Both the position numbers and the translations under genes were made by a program. A DNA stretch of 64,000 nucleotides. Source: CAYRNY01 sp964425755 (GTDB taxonomy: Bacteria > Chloroflexota > Anaerolineae > Aggregatilineales > Aggregatilineaceae). Each line of letters starts with the position of its first letter. The first letter of the stretch is position 1. Below, in pieces: positions 1 to 8,880 of this stretch. The DNA is taken from contig CAYRNY010000003.1 in assembly GCA_964425755.1 (NCBI GenBank), positions 124,001-188,000 of the forward strand, given 5' to 3'. The notes below the pieces were generated by a model that worked only from the letters and a program-made list of their open reading frames with translations, was not told the origin of the DNA and searched no databases.

Positions 1-784
1 GGATCACGGGCTTGTCTTCGTCCACACCCAGGCCCAATTCGGCGGCCTGCTGGAACAGGTTGATCGACGAGGCTCCAGCCCACGTCATCAGCGCGCCGTC
101 GGCACCGGAGTCGATCACCTGCTGCAGGTAGGGCGTGAATTCGGTTGTGTCCGTCGGTACGAAGATCGGGTCGCCGACGAATGTCGCGCCCAGTTCGTTG
201 AACGCGTATTCCGCCGCCGCCACTGAGCCATAACCGAACGCGTAGTCAGGGGCAAGTTCGATGTAGTTTTCGCCGACGTTTTCGAGCGCCCAACTGCCGA
301 TCGCGAACCAGTCATGATACGAGTTACGGCACGCGCGGAAGGATGTCTCTTCGAACTCCGATCCGGTCAGTGTGGGGTCAGCGGCGGGACCGATCATCAG
401 GATCACGCCGTATTCGGCGGCGACGTCGACCAGGCCCTGGGTCACGCCGGAGGAAGGCGCGCCGACCAGGATTTCCACGCCCTCGACCTCGATCAAGTCG
501 CGGGCCTGGGTTGCGGCGAGTTCGGCATCATTCGCATAGTCGCGCACGATCACTTCGATCGGGCGACCTGCGATTTCCATCGTGCCATCGGTGGCATATT
601 CAAGGCCCAATGTCAGGCCGTTTTGGAGTTCCACACCGTAGAGTAGCAGCACGGCGGAAAGGTCGGTGATCAGCCCGATCTTCAGCGGTTCGCCGTCTTG
701 AGCTTCGGCGGCTTGGTAAGACGGGACCATCACCAGCGACAGCGCCATGACAGTCACCAGGACCAAAAAGGATAGTTTACGCAT
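1..784 (-). CDS. ABC transporter substrate-binding protein, branched-chain amino acid (LivJ) type, partial
   Basis: Periplasmic-binding-protein-like domain; the C-terminus lies beyond the window's left edge. The start at 784 gives a classic signal peptide (MRKLSFLVLVTVMALSLVMV, then an A-E-A-Q cleavage region). The mature part begins EPLKIGLITDLSA, the usual opening of type I binding proteins such as LivJ and amide/urea-binding proteins, and later has VGAPSSGVTQG, typical of the ligand cleft. It is the last visible gene of a leftward run of acyl-CoA-metabolism genes, so the ligand may be an organic acid or aromatic rather than an amino acid (inference). No permease or ATPase is visible here. 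Confidence 0.8.
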   Translation of the reverse strand, partial: MRKLSFLVLVTVMALSLVMVPSYQAAEAQDGEPLKIGLITDLSAVLLLYGVELQNGLTLGLEYATDGTMEIAGRPIEVIVRDYANDAELAATQARDLIEVEGVEILVGAPSSGVTQGLVDVAAEYGVILMIGPAADPTLTGSEFEETSFRACRNSYHDWFAIGSWALENVGENYIELAPDYAFGYGSVAAAEYAFNELGATFVGDPIFVPTDTTEFTPYLQQVIDSGADGALMTWAGASSINLFQQAAELGLGVDEDKPVI

Positions 785-922
785 GGTTCAAAGCTCCTTG
801 TATGCTTATTTTTCTTGTTGTCCAACGATACGTGCGTTGTTGTGATAGCAGGGTCGTGTGAGTTGTTTCGACACGGTTCTGTTTCAGTACGACCTCCTTT
901 GCTCTGTTTCTGAACGGGCGGG

Positions 923-2464
923 TTAGCTGTCGTCGGTGAATCGCGCGCGGAGTTCGCGCTTCAGGATTTTGCCCGCCGCCGAGATCGGCAGGGCGTCCAG
1001 GAAGGTGACGGACTGGGGGACTTTGTATCCTGCCAGGTGATCGCGCAGGTAGTCCAGCAATTCGTCCTCGCTGACGGTGGCCCCTTTCGCCAGCACAACG
1101 CAGGCTTTGCCAGCTTCGCCCCATTTGGGATCGGGCACGCCAATCACAGCGCATTGGTGCACTGCCGGGTGCTGGTAGAGGACATGCTCGATCTCGGCGG
1201 GATACACATTCTCACCACCGGAGATGTACATATCCTTCTTGCGATCCACGATGTAGAAATACCACTCCTCATCATATTTCGCCATGTCGCCGGTGTGGAA
1301 CCAACCCTCAGCATCGACCACGTCGTCCATGGCGTCCGGCAGGTTGAAATAGCCCGAGCAGAACGACGGCCCCTTGAGCACCAGCTCACCGACGGCACCG
1401 GGGCCGAGCGGCGTGTTGTTGTCATCGACGACCCGCGCATCAACGTAGAAGTTTGGGCGTCCGATGCTGCCCGCTTTGCGGATCGCGTCTTCTGGCGCGA
1501 GCGCGAAAATGCCCGGCCCGAACTCCGTCATACCGAAGCCCTGCTTGAAGCTTACGCCTTTTTCGGCGCGGAATTTCTCAACCAGCGACACGGGCAGCGG
1601 CGCGCCGCCGCTGGTGCAGAAGCGTAAGCTGCTCATATCGGCCTGTTCCCAGTTCTCTGCCTGCGTGAGCATCTGGTACATCGTCGGCACCCCCGCGAAA
1701 AAGTCAGCCTGGTACTCCTCGATCAGGCTCAGGACCAGTTCGGGGTCAAAGCGCCGCACCAGCACCACCGTGCCGCCGACGATCATCAGCGGCAGCGTGT
1801 AGACCAGCAGGCCGCCGGTGTGGAACATCGGAAAAACGTTCACGGTCGTGTCGCCGGGCAGGATGTCATGGATCACGGTGTTGAGCGTGTTCCACGCGAT
1901 CATGCGGTGGCTGATCTTCGCGCCTTTGGGCAGGCCGGTCGTGCCGCCGGTGAAAATAAGCGCGGCGGTGTCCTCTTTGTCCAGCGTTTCGGTCGTCACG
2001 GGGTCCGGGGCGGCGGATTGCAGGGTTGTCTCGTGATGCTGGCTGCCTGCAATCCCATCGCCTTCGATGTGCAGAGTATGCGTCACGCTGGGTGTTTCGG
2101 GCAGCATCTGCGCGATGTTGTCCTTGAACTCGTCGGAGAAGATGAGCACGCGTGGCCTGGTATCGTTGACCACGCGTGCCAGCTCGCGCCAATGCATGCG
2201 CCAGTTGTAGTTCGCCAGGATCGCGCCCAGCTTGCCGCAGGCGAAAAAGGCGTCGAGAAATTCCACGCCGTCATGCGCCACGATCCCAACGCGGTCGCCT
2301 TTGCCGATCCCCGCTTCGGACTGCAACCAGTTGGCGAGCCGGTTGGCGCGCTCGTTCATCTGCGTGTAGGTGTAGCTCGGACGGTTCGTTTTGCCCGAAT
2401 CGACGACGGCCACACGTTCCGGTGAATAAATCGCGCGCCGCGCCATATAGTCGCCAATGTACAT
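923..2464 (-). CDS. AMP-binding acyl-CoA synthetase (first copy)
   Basis: ANL-superfamily adenylating enzyme of 513 residues that activates a carboxylic acid to acyl-AMP and then acyl-CoA. The phosphate loop TGGTTGLPKG is at residues 172-181. FGMTEFGP, GWFHTGDMA and ISGGENVYPAEIE follow in the expected order, and AAGKILKREL near the end supplies the catalytic lysine (K499). ATG 2464 is chosen because homology begins at MYIGDYMARR; the upstream extension is arginine-rich and reads like shadow sequence. It starts 13 nt after the ketosynthase-like gene ends, so the two are likely co-transcribed. Substrate unknown; a medium-chain or aromatic acid is plausible. Confidence 0.9.
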   Translation of the reverse strand: MYIGDYMARRAIYSPERVAVVDSGKTNRPSYTYTQMNERANRLANWLQSEAGIGKGDRVGIVAHDGVEFLDAFFACGKLGAILANYNWRMHWRELARVVNDTRPRVLIFSDEFKDNIAQMLPETPSVTHTLHIEGDGIAGSQHHETTLQSAAPDPVTTETLDKEDTAALIFTGGTTGLPKGAKISHRMIAWNTLNTVIHDILPGDTTVNVFPMFHTGGLLVYTLPLMIVGGTVVLVRRFDPELVLSLIEEYQADFFAGVPTMYQMLTQAENWEQADMSSLRFCTSGGAPLPVSLVEKFRAEKGVSFKQGFGMTEFGPGIFALAPEDAIRKAGSIGRPNFYVDARVVDDNNTPLGPGAVGELVLKGPSFCSGYFNLPDAMDDVVDAEGWFHTGDMAKYDEEWYFYIVDRKKDMYISGGENVYPAEIEHVLYQHPAVHQCAVIGVPDPKWGEAGKACVVLAKGATVSEDELLDYLRDHLAGYKVPQSVTFLDALPISAAGKILKRELRARFTDDS

Positions 2465-2477
2465 GACAACCGCCTCC

Positions 2478-3467
2478 TCACACCGTCCACACGAACGCCG
2501 TAGCGGCCATAGTATACCCCGCGCCGCTGCCGCAGAAGACCACGAGGTCGCCCGGCTGCGGCCCGATATCACGCGTCACCGCGTCGTCGAGCGCCATCGG
2601 CATGCACGCCGAACCGGTGTAGCCCCACTTGTCCATGACCGTATGCGTCTTCGCCATCGGCAGGCCGAGATCGGCCATCACATATTCGATCGTGCGCAGG
2701 TTCAACTGCGTGAAATAGATCCTGTCGATCGCCTCTACCGGGCGTCCGATCTTGCGCATCAGGCGGCGTACCAGCGGCGGCCAGCCTTTGTTGTTCGTAT
2801 CCGGCGGGAAACGCTTACGGATTTCGAGCTTCTGTGGGGGCGCGTCGGGACCGCCCGCGACCACCTGCGTGCCGCCGGTGAACACGCCCATATAGTCGTG
2901 AAACGCGCCGTCGGACGTGATCGCGCCGCCCAGAAAGCCCGGCGCATCCCCTGCCCGCAGGATCACCGCGCCGCCGCCGTCCCCGAACAGGGTGCAGGTA
3001 CGTTTGTCGGTCCAGTCAATGTAGCGGGTCATGCCATACCCGCCGACCACGAGGATATGCTCGTAGTCCGGGTCGGTAGCGATGGTCTTGCCCGCGATGT
3101 CCAGCCCGATGACCCACGCAGCGCAGGCGCTGTTGACGTCGTAGGTTCCCGCGTTGACCGCACCGAGCTTGTATTGCACCACCGAGGACGTACCGGGCGA
3201 GATGTAATCCGGCGTGTCGGTCGCTAGGATGATCAGGTCGACGTCTTGCGGTGCGATATTGGCACGTTCCAGCGCCTGTCGCGCGGCATGAACGGCGAGA
3301 TCGGATGTGACTTCATCCTCCGCCATCAGGTGGCGCTCACGGATGCCCACATTTTCGATCAACCACTGGTCGACCGGCTCGCCTAGCAGTTCCTCAAGCT
3401 CGGCGTTGGTGCGGACTCTGGCCGGGACATAGCGCCCCGTGCTGGCGATCTGTGCGTAACGGGACAT
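2478..3467 (-). CDS. 3-oxoacyl-ACP synthase III (FabH)-like protein, degenerate triad
   Basis: Thiolase-fold protein of 329 residues. The FabH-type nucleophile is kept (C115 in NSACAAW), as are the FGDGGGAV segment and a C-terminal GSGAGYT. The catalytic His of FabH (PHQAN) is replaced by Thr253 in FTQLN, and the catalytic Asn (HGNTS) by Tyr283 in WGYTG. It is therefore unlikely to be an ordinary malonyl-ACP-condensing FabH; acyl transfer or a heterodimer partner role (as in PqsBC) is possible. The true start is ATG 3467; a longer upstream reading overlaps the hydrolase gene. It begins 10 nt after that gene ends. Confidence 0.85.
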   Translation of the reverse strand: MSRYAQIASTGRYVPARVRTNAELEELLGEPVDQWLIENVGIRERHLMAEDEVTSDLAVHAARQALERANIAPQDVDLIILATDTPDYISPGTSSVVQYKLGAVNAGTYDVNSACAAWVIGLDIAGKTIATDPDYEHILVVGGYGMTRYIDWTDKRTCTLFGDGGGAVILRAGDAPGFLGGAITSDGAFHDYMGVFTGGTQVVAGGPDAPPQKLEIRKRFPPDTNNKGWPPLVRRLMRKIGRPVEAIDRIYFTQLNLRTIEYVMADLGLPMAKTHTVMDKWGYTGSACMPMALDDAVTRDIGPQPGDLVVFCGSGAGYTMAATAFVWTV

Positions 3468-3477
3468 GATGCGCTTT

Positions 3478-4266
3478 CTATCCGGCTTCGGCAGCGGCAA
3501 GATGTTTTTTGAGCAGCGCGACCCACTCGTCCGGATTCTCGACGTTGGGCGAATGCGATGCGTTAGCGATTTCGACGTAGCGCGCGCCGGGCACATTGCC
3601 GGTGATTTTCTCGCACACAGCCGGTGTCGAAAGGTACTCGTCGCCGACTCCACGCGCGACCAGGGTCGGGATTCCGGCCAGTTCGTGCAAGCGGCCCACT
3701 ACGTTCCATTCCTTTAGCGCCGTCGGCCCGCGCAGGCTGGCTTCGTCCTTCTGCGCGAGGCTGGCCGCTTCCAGGCGTTTCCATTGTTCGTTCTCCGGGT
3801 GCAGCATGGCGATGCCGCGCAACGCGAGTTTCATCAATTCCTTGTCCGCGACCATCGCCCTGATGCGGTCTATGTCAGCCAGGGCTTCCGGCATGTCTCC
3901 TGCTACCCAGCCTGGATTCAGCAGCACGATGCTCTTAACGTCAGTTGGGTGGTCGAGCGCGTATTGCAGCACGACGTTCGCGCCGAGGGAGTGGCCCACG
4001 AAATGCGCCGGGCCGAGGTCCAGGTGCTGCACCAGGCCGCGCAGATCGTCGGCCAGCATGGGGATCGTCCACTCGCCGGATGGCCCTTCGGTTGCCCCGC
4101 GCCCGCGCAGGTCCGGCGCGATGAAACGGTAGGCGTTTCCCATGCGTTCCAGCGTGTATTCCCACCACACACTGCTGGACGTGTTGCCGTGTACCAGCAC
4201 CACCGGTGTGCCGGTGCCCTGGTCGATGTAGTGCATTCTAAGATCGCGGATGGTTGCCGTAGGCAT
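3478..4266 (-). CDS. alpha/beta hydrolase
   Basis: Cytosolic alpha/beta-hydrolase fold enzyme (262 residues). It has the oxyanion region VVLVHGNTSSS, the nucleophile elbow GHSLGAN, an acid near GVGDEYL and a C-terminal His in NASHSPN. ATG 4266 is preferred to an ATG 33 nt upstream because AGGAG lies 7 nt before it, overlapping the end of the upstream acyl-CoA synthetase gene. Its place between an acyl-CoA ligase and a ketosynthase-like gene suggests a thioesterase, C-C hydrolase or lactonase step in the same pathway (inference). Confidence 0.85.
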   Translation of the reverse strand: MPTATIRDLRMHYIDQGTGTPVVLVHGNTSSSVWWEYTLERMGNAYRFIAPDLRGRGATEGPSGEWTIPMLADDLRGLVQHLDLGPAHFVGHSLGANVVLQYALDHPTDVKSIVLLNPGWVAGDMPEALADIDRIRAMVADKELMKLALRGIAMLHPENEQWKRLEAASLAQKDEASLRGPTALKEWNVVGRLHELAGIPTLVARGVGDEYLSTPAVCEKITGNVPGARYVEIANASHSPNVENPDEWVALLKKHLAAAEAG

Positions 4267-4282
4267 CTGGTCTCTCCTGGGG

Positions 4283-5821
4283 TTATCCGTGCTGCTCAAT
4301 CAGCGCTTGTTTGTCGATCTTGCCCGCGCCGGTCTTGGGCAGCGTGTCTGTGAAAACGACCGACTTCGGCACCTTGTAGCGCGCGAGCTGCCCGCGCAGA
4401 AAGGCGATCAACTCGGCTTCGTTTAGCGCGTGTCCCGGTTCCACCACGACCACCGCGCGCCCGACCTCGCCCCATTTTTCATCCGGGACGCCGATCAGCG
4501 CGGCTTCCTTGATCGCGGGGTGGCGGTACATCACGCTCTCAACTTCGGCGGGATAGACATTTTCGCCGCCGGAGATGATCATGTCTTTCAGCCGCCCGAC
4601 GATGGTGTAGTAGCCTTCCTCGTCACGCGTGGCGAGGTCGCCGGTGTGCAGCCAGCCGTCACGGATCGCGGCGGCGGTGGCTTCGGGGTTGTTCCAGTAT
4701 CCGGGTGTGACGTGCGGCCCGCGAATGAGCAGTTCTCCCGGCTCGCCAGCATCACATTCGGCCCCGTCGTCCGGACGCACAATCTTCACGTCAACGTGCA
4801 TCAGCGGGAAGCCGACTGCGCCCGGCTTGCGCCGCACGTCCGCCTGCGGCAGCCAGAACGTATTGGGTCCCGCTTCGGTCAGGCCGTAGCCGGTTTTGAA
4901 GTCCACCCCGCGCTCCCAGAAGCGCTCGAAGACCGGCATTGGGCAGGGGGCACCGCCGCTGATCACGAGTTTCAGGTTGCCGAAATCCGCTTCCTGCCAG
5001 CGTGGGTGCTGCTGCAGCATGATGAACATGGTCGGCACGCCGAAATACAGCGTGACGTCCCCCGTCGCGATCAGGTCGAATACCTGTTCCGCGTCGAAGC
5101 CGCTGCACAGGATGTTCGCGCCGCCTGCATGGATCAGCGGCAGTGTGAACACGTTCAGCCCGCCGGTATGGAACAGCGGTGAGTTGAGGATCGCGACGTC
5201 GTCTTGGTCCAGGCCCCAGCTCATGACCGTGTTCACGCTGTTCCAGGTCATGTTGCCGTGCGAGAGGATCGCACCTTTGGGCAGGCCGGTCGTCCCCCCG
5301 GTGTAACAGATCACCCAGGGCGAGTCCCAGTCCAGTTCTGGGCGTGGCGCGGTGAGTTCTTCGGGGAAGCTGTCGCGGGCGTGGATGCTGCGGTCGTCCG
5401 GTTGGGCGCGTTCGTCCAGCGCGATGTAGTGCCGCACGCTGGGAATGCCGGACCGCAGTTGGTTGACCTGCTGCGCGAATTCACCTGAATAGGCCAGCAC
5501 GACCGGTTCGGCGTCCTGGATCAGGCCCCGCAGTTCGACCGGAGCCAGCCGCCAATTGAGATTTTGCAGGATCGCACCGATCTTACCGCAGGCCATCCAG
5601 ATGTCGAGGTAGGGCATGCTGTTGGTGGCGTAAACGGCCACGCGGTCCCCGGCCTGCACGCCCAGGCTGCGCAGATAATTTGCCGTCTGGTTCGCTTGTG
5701 CGTTCCACGCCGCATAGGTGTAATCGGTGCCGGTGATCGTGTCGCGAATGGCGAGGCGATCGGGGGTCAACTGGGCGCGCCGCTGTAAAAAGTCGGTGAT
5801 ATAAAGCGATTTTTGTCTCAT
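4283..5821 (-). CDS. AMP-binding acyl-CoA synthetase (second copy)
   Basis: Second ANL-family acyl-CoA ligase (512 residues), clearly paralogous to the copy at 923-2464. Visible motifs are YTGGTTGLPKGA, GYGLTEAGP, GWLHTGDLA, IISGGENVYPAEVE and the C-terminal lysine motif TGAGKIDKQAL. Two ligases in one operon suggest that either two acids are activated or one pathway has two ligation steps. It lies 17 nt upstream of the hydrolase gene. The 92 nt between it and the SDR gene hold the decamer AACTGGTTTC (5830-5839), which recurs in inverse orientation in front of the second ketosynthase-like gene. Confidence 0.9.
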   Translation of the reverse strand: MRQKSLYITDFLQRRAQLTPDRLAIRDTITGTDYTYAAWNAQANQTANYLRSLGVQAGDRVAVYATNSMPYLDIWMACGKIGAILQNLNWRLAPVELRGLIQDAEPVVLAYSGEFAQQVNQLRSGIPSVRHYIALDERAQPDDRSIHARDSFPEELTAPRPELDWDSPWVICYTGGTTGLPKGAILSHGNMTWNSVNTVMSWGLDQDDVAILNSPLFHTGGLNVFTLPLIHAGGANILCSGFDAEQVFDLIATGDVTLYFGVPTMFIMLQQHPRWQEADFGNLKLVISGGAPCPMPVFERFWERGVDFKTGYGLTEAGPNTFWLPQADVRRKPGAVGFPLMHVDVKIVRPDDGAECDAGEPGELLIRGPHVTPGYWNNPEATAAAIRDGWLHTGDLATRDEEGYYTIVGRLKDMIISGGENVYPAEVESVMYRHPAIKEAALIGVPDEKWGEVGRAVVVVEPGHALNEAELIAFLRGQLARYKVPKSVVFTDTLPKTGAGKIDKQALIEQHG

Positions 5822-5914
5822 CAGGCTAGAACTGGTTTCCTACATAAACACTTTTTGGGTTTCGGGCGGCAGGTTATACACTCCATCGCGTGACTTGTTC
5901 CTAACCGAGTCGCA

Positions 5915-6661
5915 TCAGACTACCAATCCCCCGTCCACGCTGAGCACGGCCCCGTTGACGAACGACGCTTCGTCCGATGCCAGGAATAAGAACGCGTTGG
6001 CGATATCTTCCGGCTCACCGAGGCGACGACAGGGCGTTTGCTGGATGAAGCGGTCCAGAATCTCCTGCGGGACCGTTTTCACCATCTCGGTCGCGATGAA
6101 GCCCGGCGCGACAGCGTTTGCGGTGATGCCCTTTGGCCCCAGTTCGCGCGCCCAGACCTTGGTCATGCCGATCACGCCTGCTTTCGTGGCGACGTAGTTA
6201 GTCTGCCCGAAGTTGCCGTACAGCCCGACCACCGACGAGGTGGTGATCACGCGCCCGTAGCCCTGCGCGATCATGTGCGGTGCGACCGCCTGCGTCAGGT
6301 TGAACACGCCTTTCAGGTTGACGTCGATCACGGAGTCGAACTGTTCTTCGGTCATCTTGACCAACCGTGCATCGCGCGTGATCCCGGCGTTGTTGCACAG
6401 GATATCGATCGTGCCGTAAGCGTCCAGCACATTCTGGACGGTCTGCTCGACCTGCGCGCGATCGGTCACGTCGCAGACCAACGCCATCGCATCGCCACCT
6501 TCCGCCTTGAGCGCGTCGGCGGTCGCGCTCGCCTTAGCTTCGACCACGTCAATGATGACGACTTTTGCCCCTTCGGCAGCGAACCGCTCCGCAATGGCGC
6601 GCCCAATCCCCTGTGCGCCGCCGGTGATCAACGCGACCCGGTTTTCAAGCCTGTTGCCCAT
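5915..6661 (-). CDS. SDR family oxidoreductase, FabG-like (3-oxoacyl reductase/3-hydroxyacyl dehydrogenase)
   Basis: Short-chain dehydrogenase (248 residues) with the NAD(P) loop TGGAQGIGRA, the NNAG motif, catalytic Ser in TSSVVG, and Tyr/Lys in YVATKAG. The C-terminus NGAVLSVDGG is typical of FabG/PhaB-like enzymes. Asp at the end of strand 2 (VVIIDV) suggests NAD rather than NADP preference (family rule, not tested). It probably interconverts 3-hydroxyacyl and 3-oxoacyl thioesters in the pathway of the neighbouring ligases and ketosynthase-like proteins. Confidence 0.9.
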   Translation of the reverse strand: MGNRLENRVALITGGAQGIGRAIAERFAAEGAKVVIIDVVEAKASATADALKAEGGDAMALVCDVTDRAQVEQTVQNVLDAYGTIDILCNNAGITRDARLVKMTEEQFDSVIDVNLKGVFNLTQAVAPHMIAQGYGRVITTSSVVGLYGNFGQTNYVATKAGVIGMTKVWARELGPKGITANAVAPGFIATEMVKTVPQEILDRFIQQTPCRRLGEPEDIANAFLFLASDEASFVNGAVLSVDGGLVV

Positions 6662-6691
6662 CGTGAGTTATCCTTCCTTAAACCATAATCA

Positions 6692-6711
6692 TGTGTCATT
6701 ATCATCACACA
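6692..6711. promoter_or_regulatory. Candidate operator upstream of the SDR gene
   Basis: TGTGT and ACACA arms separated by 10 nt, centred about 40 nt before the SDR start. A weak leftward promoter (TTGTGT, 16 nt, GATTAT) overlaps it. The arms are short, so chance is a real possibility. Confidence 0.25.
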
Positions 6712-6813
6712 ATGTAAGGCCAGTGATCAACGTGTTTGCACAGATTCATACGTGCGTGGCAGCATTGCTGTCCACACGAGTTGATGCACTGCCGGTGACG
6801 ACGTGCCTGCCGC

Positions 6814-7836
6814 TCAGCCCCAGCGGATCGCCGTAGCGCTCCAGGTATAGCCGGTCCCGGCACCGGCCAGCACGATCAGATCGCCGTCGCTGATCTTGCC
6901 GGCCTGCAAACCGAGTTCAAGTGCCAGCACTTGGTCGACGCTTTGGATGTGCCCGTACTCGTTCAGGTAGATTGATTGTTCCGGTGTCAGCCCGACCGCG
7001 TCAAGGATCTGCTCGTAGAACGAGCGCTTCATGTGCGTGATGCCCAGAAACCGCACGTCGTGCAGGCTGTGGCCGCTGCGTTCGACCGCTTCGGTGATCA
7101 CCGCCACGAAGTTATCCAGCGACACCGCGCCCAGGCGTTCGGCCATATAATCCGCGTGTTGCACGTCCAGCCGCCCGTACAGCGTGCCCATTTCCTCCGG
7201 CAGCCGCGCGATCTGGCCTTCATCGGCTGTCATGATCACCGTATCTGCGAGTGCGGCGTCGGTGCGCATGGCCGATTCCAGCACCAGATTACGCGCCAGC
7301 CCGCGCCGGAAGATCGCCGCGCCGCCGCCCGCGCCGAAGTTGAACATAAAACGCGTGCGCATATTGGAGAAATCGATCAGGTCGTTTTCACGGCTGGCGC
7401 TGACCAGCAGCACGTTCTGCAGCCGGTCGTCCAGGCGCATCATGTCGCGCACCAGCCGGTAGGCGATCGGCGCGCCCGCGCACAGGGCGTAGGTCTCAAA
7501 CGCGAAGGCATTCGTCGCGCCGACAAGGTGCTGAATCTTGGATGCCGCCGACCAGACGATGTGATCTTTGTATTCACTGCCGTGATAGACTACGGCGTCG
7601 ATGGCCCGGGGATCGAGGCCGGCCTGGTCCAGGGCGTGCTGCGCGGCCCGGCTCGCCATCGCGGTGACCGTGTCTTCCGGTCCCGCAACGTGGATCGTCC
7701 GGATGCCCATTTTTTCCAGCACGACAAATTCCGGCAGGCCGGTTTGCGCCGCGATCGCTGCGCCGGATATCGTCTGCTGGGGGATATAGGTACCGATCCC
7801 CGCGATGCCGATGGGGGGTAATTCAATTGGAGACAT
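6814..7836 (-). CDS. 3-oxoacyl-ACP synthase III-like protein (second copy), Cys-His type
   Basis: Thiolase-fold protein of 340 residues, distantly related to the copy at 2478-3467. C119 (YALCAGA) is the nucleophile and H268 (GITHMK) aligns with the FabH histidine, but the position of the FabH asparagine is His296 (EYGHIQS). The Cys-His-only arrangement recalls PqsC and other non-canonical KAS III enzymes that use free CoA thioesters. With the other paralogue it could form a heteromer in which this is the competent subunit (inference). It is the first gene of the leftward cluster. Confidence 0.85.
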   Translation of the reverse strand: MSPIELPPIGIAGIGTYIPQQTISGAAIAAQTGLPEFVVLEKMGIRTIHVAGPEDTVTAMASRAAQHALDQAGLDPRAIDAVVYHGSEYKDHIVWSAASKIQHLVGATNAFAFETYALCAGAPIAYRLVRDMMRLDDRLQNVLLVSASRENDLIDFSNMRTRFMFNFGAGGGAAIFRRGLARNLVLESAMRTDAALADTVIMTADEGQIARLPEEMGTLYGRLDVQHADYMAERLGAVSLDNFVAVITEAVERSGHSLHDVRFLGITHMKRSFYEQILDAVGLTPEQSIYLNEYGHIQSVDQVLALELGLQAGKISDGDLIVLAGAGTGYTWSATAIRWG

Positions 7837-7848
7837 GTAGACAGTCCG

Positions 7849-7886
7849 GCAGAAGTGTAGTTGAAACCAGTTTACGTCACTTCTGC
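7849..7886. promoter_or_regulatory. Perfect 9-bp inverted repeat in front of the second KAS III-like gene
   Basis: GCAGAAGTG and CACTTCTGC with a 20-nt spacer, 12 nt upstream of the start codon at 7836. It may be an operator or a leader hairpin. The leftward side has no T-run, so it does not look like a terminator for the YwiC-like gene. The spacer contains GAAACCAGTT, also found inverted at 5830-5839 before the second ligase gene. Confidence 0.4.
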
Positions 7887-7942
7887 ACAGCGTAGAAGAT
7901 GCCAGTTACACGCAAGTTACGCGTCGCCACGCCGGTAGGCGA

Positions 7943-8737
7943 TCAGATATGCAGCGCGTACCCGGCGGCGGTGAGCAGTACGGTGAGCAGGCCGTAACCG
8001 ATTTCGAGGAAGCCGATCGTCTGTGCGGACACGCGCTGCCGGTAGGGCGAGAGACCGTACGCCGCGCGGGCCAGCAACACCAGCAGCGCGACCAACGCCA
8101 GCCAGGGGGCGTATCCGAATGCTGCAAGCACGCCGGTCGCGGCGACGCCGGCAACGTGCGAACCGACCGCCGGAACTTTGGAGTGCGGCAGGCTTTTTTC
8201 CAGCCGCAGCCGCGCGCGCACATAGAGGGTCGAGGACAGATTGCGCGCCATGATGATCACCCAGAGCGCGAACCCGACACCTGCCGTTGCACCACCTGCC
8301 AGCGCGATGCTGAACACCGCCAGCGTCAACGCAGCAGCCCCGGCGAGTTCGGGTACCAGGTCGCGTCCGCGTCCCTGAGTGTAAGCGGCAAACGCGATCC
8401 CTGCCAACGGCACCCCCAACGCGAACGGTACCAGGATCGCGACGCCTGCGTCCAGCACAGCCAGCCCGAAACACACGCTTCCGACGGCTCCGTAAGCCAG
8501 CGCGAACCGCTCCGCAAGCCGCGTGCGAGCGTAGCGCCGACCCCGCTGGCGATCGACGATCGCGATCTTTGCGGGGTGCCGCACCAGGAACATGCCGATC
8601 ACGCCGAGGGCGAGCAAGATTCCCGCGCTTGACGGTGCGACGAGCAGACCGAGCAGTAACGGTTCCAGCAGGAAGCCCCATGCGCCGTGTTCCGGGGGTA
8701 GAGCAACTGGTTTGATGCGGGGGAATGAGGCAGTCAT
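7943..8737 (-). CDS. YwiC-like integral membrane protein
   Basis: Polytopic protein of 264 residues, about six to seven hydrophobic helices. The N-terminal motif ALPPEHGAWGF and the following HPAKI and LYVRARL segments are typical of the YwiC-like family, whose function is unknown. ATG 8737 is chosen because the conserved N-terminus starts there; the open frame continues upstream without homology. In Bacillus subtilis, ywiC lies in the anaerobic narK-fnr neighbourhood (family knowledge). A perfect FNR-type box 76 nt upstream of this start fits induction at low oxygen. Confidence 0.75.
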   Translation of the reverse strand: MTASFPRIKPVALPPEHGAWGFLLEPLLLGLLVAPSSAGILLALGVIGMFLVRHPAKIAIVDRQRGRRYARTRLAERFALAYGAVGSVCFGLAVLDAGVAILVPFALGVPLAGIAFAAYTQGRGRDLVPELAGAAALTLAVFSIALAGGATAGVGFALWVIIMARNLSSTLYVRARLRLEKSLPHSKVPAVGSHVAGVAATGVLAAFGYAPWLALVALLVLLARAAYGLSPYRQRVSAQTIGFLEIGYGLLTVLLTAAGYALHI

Positions 8738-8812
8738 GATCGATGTTATCCTGTGACGAGTCTGGTGTATGTCAATCCTGTTCGAGCGTAGCGGAAGCAT
8801 TGGCACGGCGCG

Positions 8813-8826
8813 TTGATCCAGATCAA
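8813..8826 (-). promoter_or_regulatory. FNR/CRP-type binding site
   Basis: TTGATCCAGATCAA matches the FNR consensus TTGAT-N4-ATCAA at all ten fixed positions. It is 76 nt upstream of the YwiC-like start. If its centre is at -41.5, the start site would be near 8778 with a weak TACGCT -10 at 8785-8790. The other flank is the 3' end of a gene also read leftward, so the YwiC-like gene is the only sensible target. Confidence 0.7.
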
Positions 8827-8880
8827 GTGGCTGGGATGCACGCTCTGCATGCATCCCCTGATATACGCAAAGTAGAAGTG

